Notes: a model not told the origin generated them from the sequence alone. 64,000 bases of DNA from Hippophae tibetana (GCA_037013495.1 CM072803.1:50419627-50483626), one strand, 5' to 3'. Counted from the first letter of the stretch, positions 37,901 through 51,930 are shown. Made by a program: numbers and translations.

Positions 37901-39357
37901 ATAATGAACAAAATTTCAAATTTAAATAGTTTTACATCATAAGATGTAATAATTTCACTTAAATATATCATAAATACTAGGAAATAAAACGCGTAGTATT
38001 TATTTTGCCAACTTTCTTTTATAATATAGACATTAGAAAAAGATTATGTTTTATTTTCCCCTTATTGATTTTTCCCGATGATCTATGATTATTTTCTTTC
38101 CTTTGTAAGTCTTAATTACTAGCACAGGAAAATTCATGCAAATTATATTACCTCCCTTCCAAATGAAAGATGTTGATGGATAGAGGTTGTTTCAGACATC
38201 ATTTCTAAACTTTTTGTTACCTAGCTAGAAAAATTGCTATTGTGGATGAGCGTAATATGTAGCATCATATTGCACTAACTCTTACTATTAAACTCGGTTT
38301 CAAACCTAGATTTCTACGGAGAAAGGGACAACCAAAGGCAAATTCATTACCATCCCATCCAAAAAAACCACAATAAATTATAAATAAGTTAAGAATATTG
38401 ATGCGAAAAATGAGTCGAAAATGAGAATTATTGATCTCTTATTTAGAATAATGAATAAAATTTCAAATTTCAATAGTTTTGCATCATAAGACATAATAAT
38501 TTCACTTAAATATATCATAAATATTAGGAAATAAAACACGTAGTATTTATTTCGCCAACTTTCTTTTATAATATAGACATTAGAAAATGATTATGTTTTA
38601 TTTTCCCCTTATTGATTTTTCCCGATGATCTATGATTATTTTCTTTCCTTTGTAAGTCTTAATTACTAGCACAGGAAAATTCATGCAAATTATATTACCT
38701 CCCTTCCAAAGAAAAGATGTTGATGGATAGAGGTTGTTTGAGACATCATTTCTAAACTTTTTGTTACCTAGCTAGAAAAATTGCTATTGTGGATGAGCGT
38801 AATATGTAGCATCATATTGCACTAACTCTTACTATTAAACTCGGTTTCAAACCTAGATTTCTAGGGAGAAAGGGACAACCAAAGGCAAATTCATTACCAT
38901 CCCATCCAAAAAAACCACAATAAATTATAAATAAGTTAAGAATATTGATGTGAAAAATGAGTCGAAAATGAGAATTATTGATCTCTTATTTAGAATAATG
39001 AACAAAATTTCAAATTTCAATAGTTTTTCATCATAAGACATAATAATTTCACTTAAATATATCATAAATATTAGGAAATAAAACACGTAGTATTTATTTC
39101 GCAAACGTTGTTTTATAATATAAACATGAGAAAATGATTATGTTTTATTTTGCCCTAATTGATTTTTCCCGATGATCTATGATTATTTTCATTCCTTTGT
39201 AAGTCTTATTTCCCAGCACTGGCAAATTCATGCAAATTATATTAACTCTCTTCTAAATGAAAAATGTTGATGGATAGAGGTTGTTGTAGACATCATTTCT
39301 AAAGTTTTTGTTACCTAGCTAGAAACATTGCTATTGTGGATGAGTGTAATATGTAGC
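34983..39357 (+). repeat. HOR III copy 4, eight monomers (4375 bp)
   Basis: Monomers: D 34983, G 35529, S 36076, N' 36623, H 37170, H 37717, N" 38264, N 38811. The extra unit is a second H. Variants shared only with copy 5: 'aacatggatgtc' in D, 'gattaatttctttc' in D, 'ggggttgaaacctag' in G and 'gctttagtgg' at the end of G. Copies 4 and 5 are therefore sister duplicates, and the H duplication happened in only one of them, or was lost from the other. Confidence 0.92.
37170..38263 (+). repeat. Exact tandem duplication of one H monomer (2 x 547 bp)
   Basis: The monomers at 37170 and 37717 both carry the full H signature ('aaacgtag', 'aaaggtacaacc', 'gttttacatcataagatg', 'ttttgccaac', 'agaaaaagatt', 'ttactagcacagg'). 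I see no difference between them until the last bases: the first ends 'atgtggc', the form that normally precedes an H, and the second ends 'atgtagc', the form that normally follows one. The crossover therefore lies in the tail shared by N' and H, within about the last 100 bp of the unit. Confidence 0.9.
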
Positions 39358-42300
39358 ATCATATTTCACTAACTCTTACTCTTAGAATGGGATTGAAACC
39401 TAGATTTCTAGGGAGAAAGGCACAACCAAAGGCATATTCATTATGATCTTATCCAAAACAACCACAATAGCTTATAAATAAGTTAAGAACATGGATGTCA
39501 AAAATGAGTCGAAAATGAGAATTATTGATCTCTTATTTAGAATAATGAACAAAATTTCAAATTTAAATAGTTTTGCATCATAAGACGTAATAATTTCACT
39601 TAAATATATCATAATTATTAGGAAATAAAACGCGTAGTATTTATTTCGCCAACTTTCTTTTATAATATAGACATGAGAAAATGATTATGTTTTATTTTCC
39701 CCTTATTGATTTTTCCCGATGATCTATGATTAATTTCTTTCCTTTGTAAGTCTTAATTCCTAGCAGAGGCAAATTCATGCAAACTATATTACTTCCCTTC
39801 CAAATGAAAAATGTTGATGGATAGAGGTTGTTTCAGACATCATTTCTAAACTTTTTTTACCTAGCTAGAAAAATTGCTATTGTGGATGAGCGTAATATGT
39901 AGCATCATATTTCACTAACTCTTACTCTTAGAATGGGGTTGAAACCTAGATTTCTAGGGAGAAAGGGACAACCAAAGGCAAATTCATTACGATGACATCC
40001 AAAAAAACCACAATAACTTATAAATAAGTTAAGAATATTGATGTCAAAAATGAGTCGATAATGAGAATTATTGATCTCTTATTTAGAATAATGAACATAA
40101 TTTCAAATTTAAATAATTTTGCATCATAAGACGTAATAATTTCACTTAAATATATCATAATTATTAGGAAATAAAACGCGTAGTATTTATTTCGCCAACT
40201 TTCTTTTATAATATAGACATGAGAATATGATTATGTTTTATTTTCCCCTTATTGATTTTTCCACATCATCTATGATTATTTTCTTTCCTTTGTAAGTCTT
40301 AATTCCCAGCACAGGAAAATTCATGCAAATTATATTACCTCCCTTCCAAAGGAAAGATGTTGATGGATAGAGGTTGTTTTAGACATCATTTCTAAACTTT
40401 TTGTTACCTAGCTAGAAAAATTGCTTTAGTGGATGAGCGTAATATGTAGCATCATATTGCACTAACTCTTACTATTAAACTCAGTTTGAAACCTAGATTT
40501 CTAGGGAGAAAGGGACAACCAAAGCCAAATTCATTACGATCCCATCCAAAACAACCACAATAACTTATAAATAAGTTAAGAATATTGATGTCAAAAATGA
40601 GTCGAAAATGAGAATTATTGATCTCTTATTTAGAATAATGAACAAAATTTCAAATTTAAATAGTTTTACATCATAAGACATAATAATTTCACTTAAATAT
40701 ATCATAAATACTTGGAAATAAAACGCGTAGTATTTATTTCGCCAACTTTCTTTTATAATATAGATATGAGAAAATGATTATGTTTTATTTTCCCCTTATT
40801 GATTTTTCCCGATGATCTATGATTATTTTCTTTCCTTTGTAAGTCTTAATTACGAGCACAGGAAAATTCATGCAAATTATATTACCTCCCTTCCAAATGA
40901 AAAATGTTGATGGATAGAGGTTGTTTCAAACATCATTTCTAAACTTTTTGTTACCTAGCTAGAAAAATTGCTATTGTGGATGAGCGTAATATGTAGCATC
41001 ATATTGCACTAACTCTTACTATTAAACTCGGTTTGAAACCTAGATTTCTAAGGAGAAAGGGACAACCAAAGGCAAATTCATTACGATGCCATTAAAAACA
41101 ACCACAATAACTTATAAATAAGTTAAAAATATTGATGTCAAAAATGAGTCGAAAATGAAAATTATTGATCTCTTATTTAGAATAATGAACAAAATTTCAA
41201 ATTTAAATAGTTTTGCATCATAAGACGTAATAATTTCAATTAAATATATCATAATTATTAGGAAATAAAACGGGTAGTATTTATTTGGCCAACTTTCTTT
41301 TATAATATAGATATGAGAAAATGATTATGTTTTATTTTCCCCTTATTGATTTTTCCCCATGATCTATGATTATTTTCTTTCCTTTGTAAGTCTTAATTCC
41401 CAGCACATGCAAATTCATGCAAATTATATTACCTCCCTTCCTAATGGAAAACGTTGATGGATAGAGGTTCTTTTAGACATCATTTGTAAACTTTTTGTTA
41501 CCTAGCTAGAAAAATTGCTATTGTGGATGAGCGTAATATGTGGCATCATATTTCACTAACTCTTACTCTTAGAATGGGGTTGAAACGTAGATTTCTAGGG
41601 AGAAAGGTACAACCAAAGGAAAATTCATTACGATCCCATCCAAAAAAACCACAATAACTTATAAATAAGTTAAGAATATTGATGTCAAAAATGAGTCGAA
41701 AATGAGAATTATTGATCTCTTATTTAGAATAATGAACAAAATTTCAAATTTAAATAGTTTTACATCATAAGATGTAATAATTTCACTTAAATATATCATA
41801 AATACTAGGAAATAAAACGCGTAGTATTTATTTTGCCAACTTTCTTTTATAATATAGACATTAGAAAAAGATTATGTTTTATTTTCCCCTTATTGATTTT
41901 TCCCGATGATCTATGATTATTTTCTTTCCTTTGTAAGTCTTAATTACTAGCACAGGAAAATTCATGCAAATTATATTACCTCCCTTCCAAATGAAAGATG
42001 TTGATGGATAGAGGTTGTTTCAGACATCATTTCTAAACTTTTTGTTACCTAGCTAGAAAAATTGCTATTGTGGATGAGCGTAATATGTAGCATCATATTG
42101 CACTAACTCTTACTATTAAACTCGGTTTCAAACCTAGATTTCTACGGAGAAAGGGACAACCAAAGGCAAATTCATTACCATCCCATCCAAAAAAACCACA
42201 ATAAATTATAAATAAGTTAAGAATATTGATGCGAAAAATGAGTCGAAAATGAGAATTATTGATCTCTTATTTAGAATAATGAATAAAATTTCAAATTTCA

Positions 42301-43185
42301 ATAGTTTTGCATCATAAGACATAATAATTTCACTTAAATATATCATAAATATTAGGAAATAAAACACGTAGTATTTATTTCGCCAACTTTCTTTTATAAT
42401 ATAGACATTAGAAAATGATTATGTTTTATTTTCCCCTTATTGATTTTTCCCGATGATCTATGATTATTTTCTTTCCTTTGTAAGTCTTAATTACTAGCAC
42501 AGGAAAATTCATGCAAATTATATTACCTCCCTTCCAAAGAAAAGATGTTGATGGATAGAGGTTGTTTGAGACATCATTTCTAAACTTTTTGTTACCTAGC
42601 TAGAAAAATTGCTATTGTGGATGAGCGTAATATGTAGCATCATATTGCACTAACTCTTACTATTAAACTCGGTTTCAAACCTAGATTTCTAGGGAGAAAG
42701 GGACAACCAAAGGCAAATTCATTACCATCCCATCCAAAAAAACCACAATAAATTATAAATAAGTTAAGAATATTGATGTGAAAAATGAGTCGAAAATGAG
42801 AATTATTGATCTCTTATTTAGAATAATGAACAAAATTTCAAATTTCAATAGTTTTTCATCATAAGACATAATAATTTCACTTAAATATATCATAAATATT
42901 AGGAAATAAAACACGTAGTATTTATTTCGCAAACGTTGTTTTATAATATAAACATGAGAAAATGATTATGTTTTATTTTGCCCTAATTGATTTTTCCCGA
43001 TGATCTATGATTATTTTCATTCCTTTGTAAGTCTTATTTCCCAGCACTGGCAAATTCATGCAAATTATATTAACTCTCTTCTAAATGAAAAATGTTGATG
43101 GATAGAGGTTGTTGTAGACATCATTTCTAAAGTTTTTGTTACCTAGCTAGAAACATTGCTATTGTGGATGAGTGTAATATGTAGC
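39358..43185 (+). repeat. HOR III copy 5, seven monomers (3828 bp)
   Basis: Monomers: D 39358, G 39904, S 40451, N' 40998, H 41545, N" 42092, N 42639. It carries the same private variants as copy 4 ('aacatggatgtc', 'gattaatttctttc', 'ggggttgaaacctag', 'gctttagtgg') and a single H. Confidence 0.92.
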
Positions 43186-46100
43186 ATCATATTTCACTAA
43201 CTCTTACTCTTAGAATGGGATTGAAACCTAGATTTCTAGGGAGAAAGGCACAACCAAAGGCATATTCATTATGATCTTATCCAAAACAACCACAATAGCT
43301 TATAAATAAGTTAAGAACATTATTGTCAAAAATGAGTCGAAAATGAGAATTATTGATCTCTTATTTAGAATAATGAACAAAATTTCAAATTTAAATAGTT
43401 TTGCATCATAAGACGTAATAATTTCACTTAAATATATCATAATTATTAGGAAATAAAACGCGTAGTATTTATTTCGCCAACTTTCTTTTATAATATAGAC
43501 ATGAGAAAATGATTATGTTTTATTTTCCCCTTATTGATTTTTCCCGATGATCTATGATTATTTTCTTTCCTTTGTAAGTCTTAATTCCTAGCAGAGGCAA
43601 ATTCATGCAAACTATATTACTTCCCTTCCAAATGAAAAATGTTGATGGATAGAGGTTGTTTCAGACATCATTTCTAAACTTTTTTTACCTAGCTAGAAAA
43701 ATTGCTATTGTGGATGAGCGTAATATGTAGCATCATATTTCACTAACTCTTACTCTTAGAATGGGGCTGAAACCTAGATTTCTAGGGAGAAAGGGACAAC
43801 CAAAGGCAAATTCATTACGATGACATCCAAAAAAACCACAATAACTTATAAATAAGTTAAGAATATTGATGTCAAAAATGAGTCGATAATGAGAATTATT
43901 GATCTCTTATTTAGAATAATGAACATAATTTCAAATTTAAATAATTTTGCATCATAAGACGTAATAATTTCACTTAAATATATCATAATTATTAGGAAAT
44001 AAAACGCGTAGTATTTATTTCGCCAACTTTCTTTTATAATATAGACATGAGAATATGATTATGTTTTATTTTCCCCTTATTGATTTTTCCACATCATCTA
44101 TGATTATTTTCTTTCCTTTGTAAGTCTTAATTCCCAGCACAGGAAAATTCATGCAAATTATATTACCTCCCTTCCAAAGGAAAGATGTTGATGGATAGAG
44201 GTTGTTTTAGACATCATTTCTAAACTTTTTGTTACCTAGCTAGAAAAATTGCTATAGTGGATGAGCGTAATATGTAGCATCATATTGCACTAACTCTTAC
44301 TATTAAACTCAGTTTGAAACCTAGATTTCTAGGGAGAAAGGGACAACCAAAGCCAAATTCATTACGATCCCATCCAAAACAACCACAATAACTTATAAAT
44401 AAGTTAAGAATATTGATGTCAAAAATGAGTCGAAAATGAGAATTATTGATCTCTTATTTAGAATAATGAACAAAATTTCAAATTTAAATAGTTTTACATC
44501 ATAAGACATAATAATTTCACTTAAATATATCATAAATACTTGGAAATAAAACGCGTAGTATTTATTTCGCCAACTTTCTTTTATAATATAGATATGAGAA
44601 AATGATTATGTTTTATTTTCCCCTTATTGATTTTTCCCGATGATCTATGATTATTTTCTTTCCTTTGTAAGTCTTAATTACGAGCACAGGAAAATTCATG
44701 CAAATTATATTACCTCCCTTCCAAATGAAAAATGTTGATGGATAGAGGTTGTTTCAAACATCATTTCTAAACTTTTTGTTACCTAGCTAGAAAAATTGCT
44801 ATTGTGGATGAGCGTAATATGTAGCATCATATTGCACTAACTCTTACTATTAAACTCGGTTTGAAACCTAGATTTCTAAGGAGAAAGGGACAACCAAAGG
44901 CAAATTCATTACGATGCCATTAAAAACAACCACAATAACTTATAAATAAGTTAAAAATATTGATGTCAAAAATGAGTCGAAAATGAAAATTATTGATCTC
45001 TTATTTAGAATAATGAACAAAATTTCAAATTTAAATAGTTTTGCATCATAAGACGTAATAATTTCAATTAAATATATCATAATTATTAGGAAATAAAACG
45101 GGTAGTATTTATTTGGCCAACTTTCTTTTATAATATAGATATGAGAAAATGATTATGTTTTATTTTCCCCTTATTGATTTTTCCCCATGATCTATGATTA
45201 TTTTCTTTCCTTTGTAAGTCTTAATTCCCAGCACATGCAAATTCATGCAAATTACATTACCTCCCTTCCTAATGGAAAACGTTGATGGATAGAGGTTCTT
45301 TTAGACATCATTTGTAAACTTTTTGTTACCTAGCTAGAAAAATTGCTATTGTGGATGAGCGTAATATGTGGCATCATATTTCACTAACTCTTACTCTTAG
45401 AATGGGGTTGAAACATAGATTTCTAGGGAGAAAGGGACAACCAAAGGAAAATTTATTACGATGACATCCAAAAAAACCACAATAACTTATAAATAAGTTA
45501 AGAATATAATGTCAAAAATGAGTCGAAAATGAGAATTATTGATCTCTTATTTAGAATAATGAACAAAATTTCAAATTTAAATAGTTTTACATCATAAGAT
45601 GTAATAATTTCACTTAAATATATCATAAATACTAGGAAATAAAACGCGTAGTATTTATTTTGCCAACTTTCTTTTATAATATAGACATTAGAAAAAGATT
45701 ATGTTTTATTTTCCCCTTATTGATTTTTCCCGATGATCTATGATTATTTTCTTTCCTTTGTAAGTCTTAATTACTAGCACAGGAAAATTCATGCAAATTA
45801 TATTACCTCCCTTCCAAATGAAAGATGTTGATGGATAGAGGTTGTTTCAGACATCATTTCTAAACTTTTTGTTACCTAGCTAGAAAAATTGCTATTGTGG
45901 ATGAGCGTAATATGTAGCATCATATTGCACTAACTCTTACTATTAAACTCGGTTTCAAACCTAGATTTCTACGGAGAAAGGGACAACCAAAGGCAAATTC
46001 ATTACCATCCCATCCAAAAAAACCACAATAAATTATAAATAAGTTAAGAATATTGATGCGAAAAATGAGTCGAAAATGAGAATTATTGATCTCTTATTTA

Positions 46101-47012
46101 GAATAATGAATAAAATTTCAAATTTCAATAGTTTTGCATCATAAGACATAATAATTTCACTTAAATATATCATAAATATTAGGAAATAAAACACGTAGTA
46201 TTTATTTCGCCAACTTTCTTTTATAATATAGACATTAGAAAATGATTATGTTTTATTTTCCCCTTATTGATTTTTCCCGATGATCTATGATTATTTTCTT
46301 TCCTTTGTAAGTCTTAATTACTAGCACAGGAAAATTCATGCAAATTATATTACCTCCCTTCCAAAGAAAAGATGTTGATGGATAGAGGTTGTTTGAGACA
46401 TCATTTCTAAACTTTTTGTTACCTAGCTAGAAAAATTGCTATTGTGGATGAGCGTAATATGTAGCATCATATTGCACTAACTCTTACTATTAAACTCGGT
46501 TTCAAACCTAGATTTCTAGGGAGAAAGGGACAACCAAAGGCAAATTCATTACCATCCCATCCAAAAAAACCACAATAAATTATAAATAAGTTAAGAATAT
46601 TGATGTGAAAAATGAGTCGAAAATGAGAATTATTGATCTCTTATTTAGAATAATGAACAAAATTTCAAATTTCAATAGTTTTTCATCATAAGACATAATA
46701 ATTTCACTTAAATATATCATAAATATTAGGAAATAAAACACGTAGTATTTATTTCGCAAACGTTGTTTTATAATATAAACATGAGAAAATGATTATGTTT
46801 TATTTTGCCCTAATTGATTTTTCCCGATGATCTATGATTATTTTCATTCCTTTGTAAGTCTTATTTCCCAGCACTGGCAAATTCATGCAAATTATATTAA
46901 CTCTCTTCGAAATGAAAAATGTTGATGGATAGAGGTTGTTGTAGACATCATTTCTAAAGTTTTTGTTACCTAGCTAGAAACATTGCTATTGTGGATGAGT
47001 GTAATATGTAGC
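43186..47012 (+). repeat. HOR III copy 6, seven monomers (3827 bp), chimeric H
   Basis: Monomers: D 43186, G 43732, S 44279, N' 44826, H'/H 45373, N" 45919, N 46466. D and G return to the forms of copies 1-3. The monomer at 45373 has an H'/X head ('aaacatag', 'aaatttattacgatgac', 'agaatataatgtc') and an H tail ('gttttacatcataagatg', 'ttttgccaac', 'agaaaaagatt'), the switch lying between about 45515 and 45587. The H'/X head is the form that dominates HOR IV downstream. Confidence 0.9.
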
Positions 47013-50000
47013 ATCATATTTCACTAACTCTTACTCTTAGAATGGGATTGAAACCTAGATTTCTAGGGAGAAAGGCACAACCAAAGGCATATTCATTATG
47101 ATCTTATCCAAAACAACCACAATAGCTTATAAATAAGTTAAGAACATTGATGTCAAAAATGAGTCGAAAATGAGAATTATTGATCTCTTATTTAGAATAA
47201 TGAACAAAATTTCAAATTTAAATAGTTTTGCATCATAAGACGTAATAATTTCACTTAAATATATCATAATTATTAGGAAATAAAACGCGTAGTATTTATT
47301 TCGCCAACTTTCTTTTATAATATAGACATGAGAAAATGATTATGTTTTATTTTCCCCTTATTGATTTTTCCCGATGATCTATGATTATTTTCTTTCCTTT
47401 GTAAGTCTTAATTCCTAGCAGAGGCAAATTCATGCAAACTATATTACTTCCCTTCCAAATGAAAAATGTTGATGGATAGAGGTTGTTTCAGACATCATTT
47501 CTAAACTTTTTTTACCTAGCTAGAAAAATTGCTATTGTGGATGAGCGTAATATGTAGCATCATATTTCACTAACTCTTACTCTTAGAATGGGGCTGAAAC
47601 CTAGATTTCTAGGGAGAAAGGGACAACCAAAGGCAAATTCATTACGATGACATCCAAAAAAACCACAATAACTTATAAATAAGTTAAGAATATTGATGTC
47701 AAAAATGAGTCGATAATGAGAATTATTGATCTCTTATTTAGAATAATGAACATAATTTCAAATTTAAATAATTTTGCATCATAAGACGTAATAATTTCAC
47801 TTAAATATATCATAATTATTAGGAAATAAAACGCGTAGTATTTATTTCGCCAACTTTCTTTTATAATATAGACATGAGAATATGATTATGTTTTATTTTC
47901 CCCTTATTGATTTTTCCACATCATCTATGATTATTTTCTTTTTTTGTAAGTCTTAATTCCCAGCACAAGGAAATTCATGCAAATTACATTACCTCCCTTC
48001 CAAATGGAAAAAGTTGATGGATAGAGGTTCTTTTAGACATCATTTCTAAACTTTTTGTTACCTAGCTAGAAAAATTGCTATAGTGGATGAGCGTAATATG
48101 TAGCATCATATTGCACTAACTCTTACTATTAAACTCAGTTTGAAACCTAGATTTCTAGGGAGAAAGGGACAACCAAAGCCAAATTCATTACGATCCCATC
48201 CAAAACAACCACAATAACTTATAAATAAGTTAAGAATATTGATGTCAAAAATGAGTCGAAAATGAGAATTATTGATCTCTTATTTAGAATAATGAACAAA
48301 ATTTCAAATTTAAATAGTTTTACATCATAAGACATAATAATTTCACTTAAATATATCATAAATACTTGGAAATAAAACGCGTAGTATTTATTTCGCCAAC
48401 TTTCTTTTATAATATAGATATGAGAAAATGATTATGTTTTATTTTCCCCTTATTGATTTTTCCCGATGATCTATGATTATTTTCTTTCCTTTGTAAGTCT
48501 TAATTACGAGCACAGGAAAATTCATGCAAATTATATTACCTCCCTTCCAAATGAAAAATGTTGATGGATAGAGGTTGTTTCAAACATCATTTCTAAACTT
48601 TTTGTTACCTAGCTAGAAAAATTGCTATTGTGGATGAGCGTAATATGTAGCATCATATTGCACTAACTCTTACTATTAAACTCGGTTTGAAACCTAGATT
48701 TCTAAGGAGAAAGGGACAACCAAAGGCAAATTCATTACGATGCCATTAAAAACAACCACAATAACTTATAAATAAGTTAAAAATATTGATGTCAAAAATG
48801 AGTCGAAAATGAAAATTATTGATCTCTTATTTAGAATAATGAACAAAATTTCAAATTTAAATAGTTTTGCATCATAAGACGTAATAATTTCAATTAAATA
48901 TATCATAATTATTAGGAAATAAAACGGGTAGTATTTATTTGGCCAACTTTCTTTTATAATATAGATATGAGAAAATGATTATGTTTTATTTTCCCCTTAT
49001 TGAATTTTCCCCATGATCTATGATTATTTTCTTTCCTTTGTAAGTCTTAATTCCCAGCACATGCAAATTCATGCAAATTACATTACCTCCCTTCCTAATG
49101 GAAAACGTTGATGGATAGAGGTTCTTTTAGACATCATTTGTAAACTTTTTGTTACCTAGCTAGAAAAATTGCTATTGTGGATGAGCGTAATATGTGGCAT
49201 CATATTTCACTAACTCTTACTCTTAGAATGGGGTTGAAACGTAGATTTCTAGGGAGAAAGGGACAACCAAAGGAAAATTTATTACGATGACATCCAAAAA
49301 AACCACAATAACTTATAAATAAGTTAAGAATATAATGTCAAAAATGAGTCGAAAATGAGAATTATTGATCTCTTATTTAGAATAATGAACAAAATTTCAA
49401 ATTTAAATAGTTTTGCATCATAAGACGTAATAATTTCACTTAAATATATCATAATTATTAGGAAATAAAATGCGTAGTATTTATTTCGCCAACTTTCTTT
49501 TATAATATAGACATGAGAAAATGATTATGTTTTATTTTCCCCTTATTGATTTTTCCCGATGATCTATGATTATTTTCTTTCCTTTGTAAGTCTTAATTAC
49601 GAGCACAGGAAAATTCATGCAAATTATATTACCTCCCTTCCAAATGAAAAATGTTGATGGATAGAGGTTGTTTCAGACATCATTTCTAAACTTTTTGTTA
49701 CCTAGCTAGAAAAATTGCTATTGTGGATGAGCGTAATATGTAGCATCATATTGCACTAACTCTTACTATTAAACTCGGTTTGAAACCTAGATTTCTAGGG
49801 AGAAAGGTACAACCAAAGGCAAATTCATTACGATGCCATTAAAAACAACCACAATAACTTATAAATAAGTTAAAAATATTGAAGTCAAAAATGAGTCGAA
49901 AATGAAAATTATTGATCTCTTATTTAGAATAATGAACAAAATTTCAAATTTAAATAGTTTTGCATCATAAGACGTAATAATTTCAATTAAATATATCATA

Positions 50001-51930
50001 ATTATTAGGAAATAAAACGGGTAGTATTTATTTGGCCAACTTTCTTTTATAATATAGATATGTGAAAATGATTATGTTTTATTTTCCCTTTATTCATTTT
50101 TCCCCATGATCTATGATTATTTTCTTTCCTTTGTAAGTCTTAATTCCCAGCACATGCAAATTCATGCAAATTACATTACCTCCCTTCCTAATGGAAAACG
50201 TTGATGGATAGAGGTTGTTTCGGACATCATTTGTAAACTTTTTGTTACCTACCTAGAAAAAATGCTATTGTGGATGAGCGTAATATGTGGCATCATATTT
50301 CGATAACTCTTACTCTTAGAATGGGGTTGAAACGTAGATTTCTAGGGAGAAAGGGACAACCAAAGGAAAATTCATTACAATCCCATCCAAAACAACCACA
50401 ATAACTTATAAATAAGTTAAGAATATTGATGTCAAAAATGAGTCAAAAATGAGAATTATTGATCTCTTATTTAGAATAATGAACAAAATTTCAAATTTAA
50501 ATAGTTTTACATCATAAGACGTAATAATTTCACTTAAATATATCATAAATACTAGGAAATAAAACGCGTAGTATTTATTTCGCCAACTTTCTTTTATAAT
50601 ATAGACATGAGAAAATGATTATGTTTTATTTTCCCCTTATTGATTTTTCCCGATGATCTATGATTATTTTCTTTCCTTTGTAAGTCTTAATTCCTAGCAG
50701 AGGCAAATTCATGCAAACTATATTACTTCCCTTCCAAATGAAAAATGTTGATGGATAGAGGTTGTTTCAGACATTATTTCTAAACTTTTTTTACCTAGCT
50801 AGAAAAATTGCTATTGTGGATGAGCGTAATATGTAGCATCATATTTCACTAACTCTTACTCTTAGAATGGGGCTGAAACCTAGATTTCTAGGGAGAAAGG
50901 GACAACCAAAGGCAAATTCATTACGATGACATCCAAAAAAACCACAATAACTTATAAATAAGTTAAGAATATTGATGTCAAAAATGAGTCGATAATGAGA
51001 ATTATTGATCTCTTATTTAGAATAATGAACATAATTTCAAATTTAAATAATTTTGCATCATAAGACGTAATAATTTCACTTAAATATATCATAATTATTA
51101 GGAAATAAAACGCGTAGTATTTATTTCGCCAACTTTCTTTTATAATATAGACATGAGAATATGATTATGTTTTATTTTCCCCTTATTGATTTATCCCCAT
51201 CATCTATGATTATTTTCTTTTTTTGTAAGTCTTAATTCCCAGCACAAGGAAATTCATGCAAATTACATTACCTCCCTTCCAAATGGAAAAAGTTGATGGA
51301 TAGAGGTTCTTTTAGACATCATTTGTAAACTTTTTGTTACCTAGCTAGAAAAATTGCTATTGTGTATCAGCATAATATGTAGCATCATATTTGAATAACT
51401 CTTACTATTAAACTGGGTTTGAAACCTAGATTTCTAGGGAGAAAGGGACAACCAAAGGAAAATTCATTACAATCCCATCCAAAACAACCACAATAACTTA
51501 TAAATAAGTTAAGAATATTGATGTCAAAAATGAGTCAAAAATGAGAATTATTGATCTCTTATTTAGAATAATGAACAAAATTTCAAATTTCAATAGTTTT
51601 TCATCATAAGACATAATAATTTCACTTAAATATATCATAAATATTAGGAAATAAAACACGTAGTATTTATTTCGCAAACGTTGTTTTATAATATAAACAT
51701 GAGAAAATGATTATGTTTTATTTTGCCCTAATTGATTTTTCCCGATGATCTATGATTATTTTCATTCCTTTGTAAGTCTTAATTCCCAGCACATGCAAAT
51801 TCATGCAAATTACATTACCTCCCTTCCTAATGGAAAACGTTGATGGATAGAGGTTGTTTCGGACATCATTTGTAAACTTTTTGTTACCTACCTAGAAAAA
51901 ATGCTATTGTGGATGAGCGTAATATATAGC
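47013..51930 (+). repeat. HOR IV copy 1, nine monomers (4918 bp)
   Basis: Monomers: D 47013, G 47559, S 48105, N' 48652, H' 49199, N' 49745, X 50292, G 50838, E 51384. The start looks like HOR III, but N" and N are replaced by N'-X-G-E. The G at 47559 has a foreign tail segment from about 47940 to 48043 ('ttctttttttgtaag', 'cacaaggaaattc', 'ttcttttagac') while its ends match HOR III G. The X at 50292 is itself mixed, with an X head, E middle ('cattacaatcccatcc') and a 'tagcagaggcaaattc' tail. Confidence 0.88.
51384..51930 (+). repeat. Three-part mosaic monomer (E / N / X)
   Basis: The head to about offset 200 is E type ('tttgaataactc', 'ctgggtttg', 'cattacaatcccatcc'). From about 51588 it is N type in the form of the N at 30608 ('caatagtttttcatcat', 'cgcaaacgttg', 'ttgccctaattg', 'ttttcattcctttg'). 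Just after 'gtaagtctta' (about 51770-51782) it becomes X/N' tail ('cccagcacatgcaaattc', 'cctaatggaaaacg', 'ttcggacatc', 'ctacctagaaaaaatgc'). At least two exchange events are needed to explain it. Confidence 0.88.
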
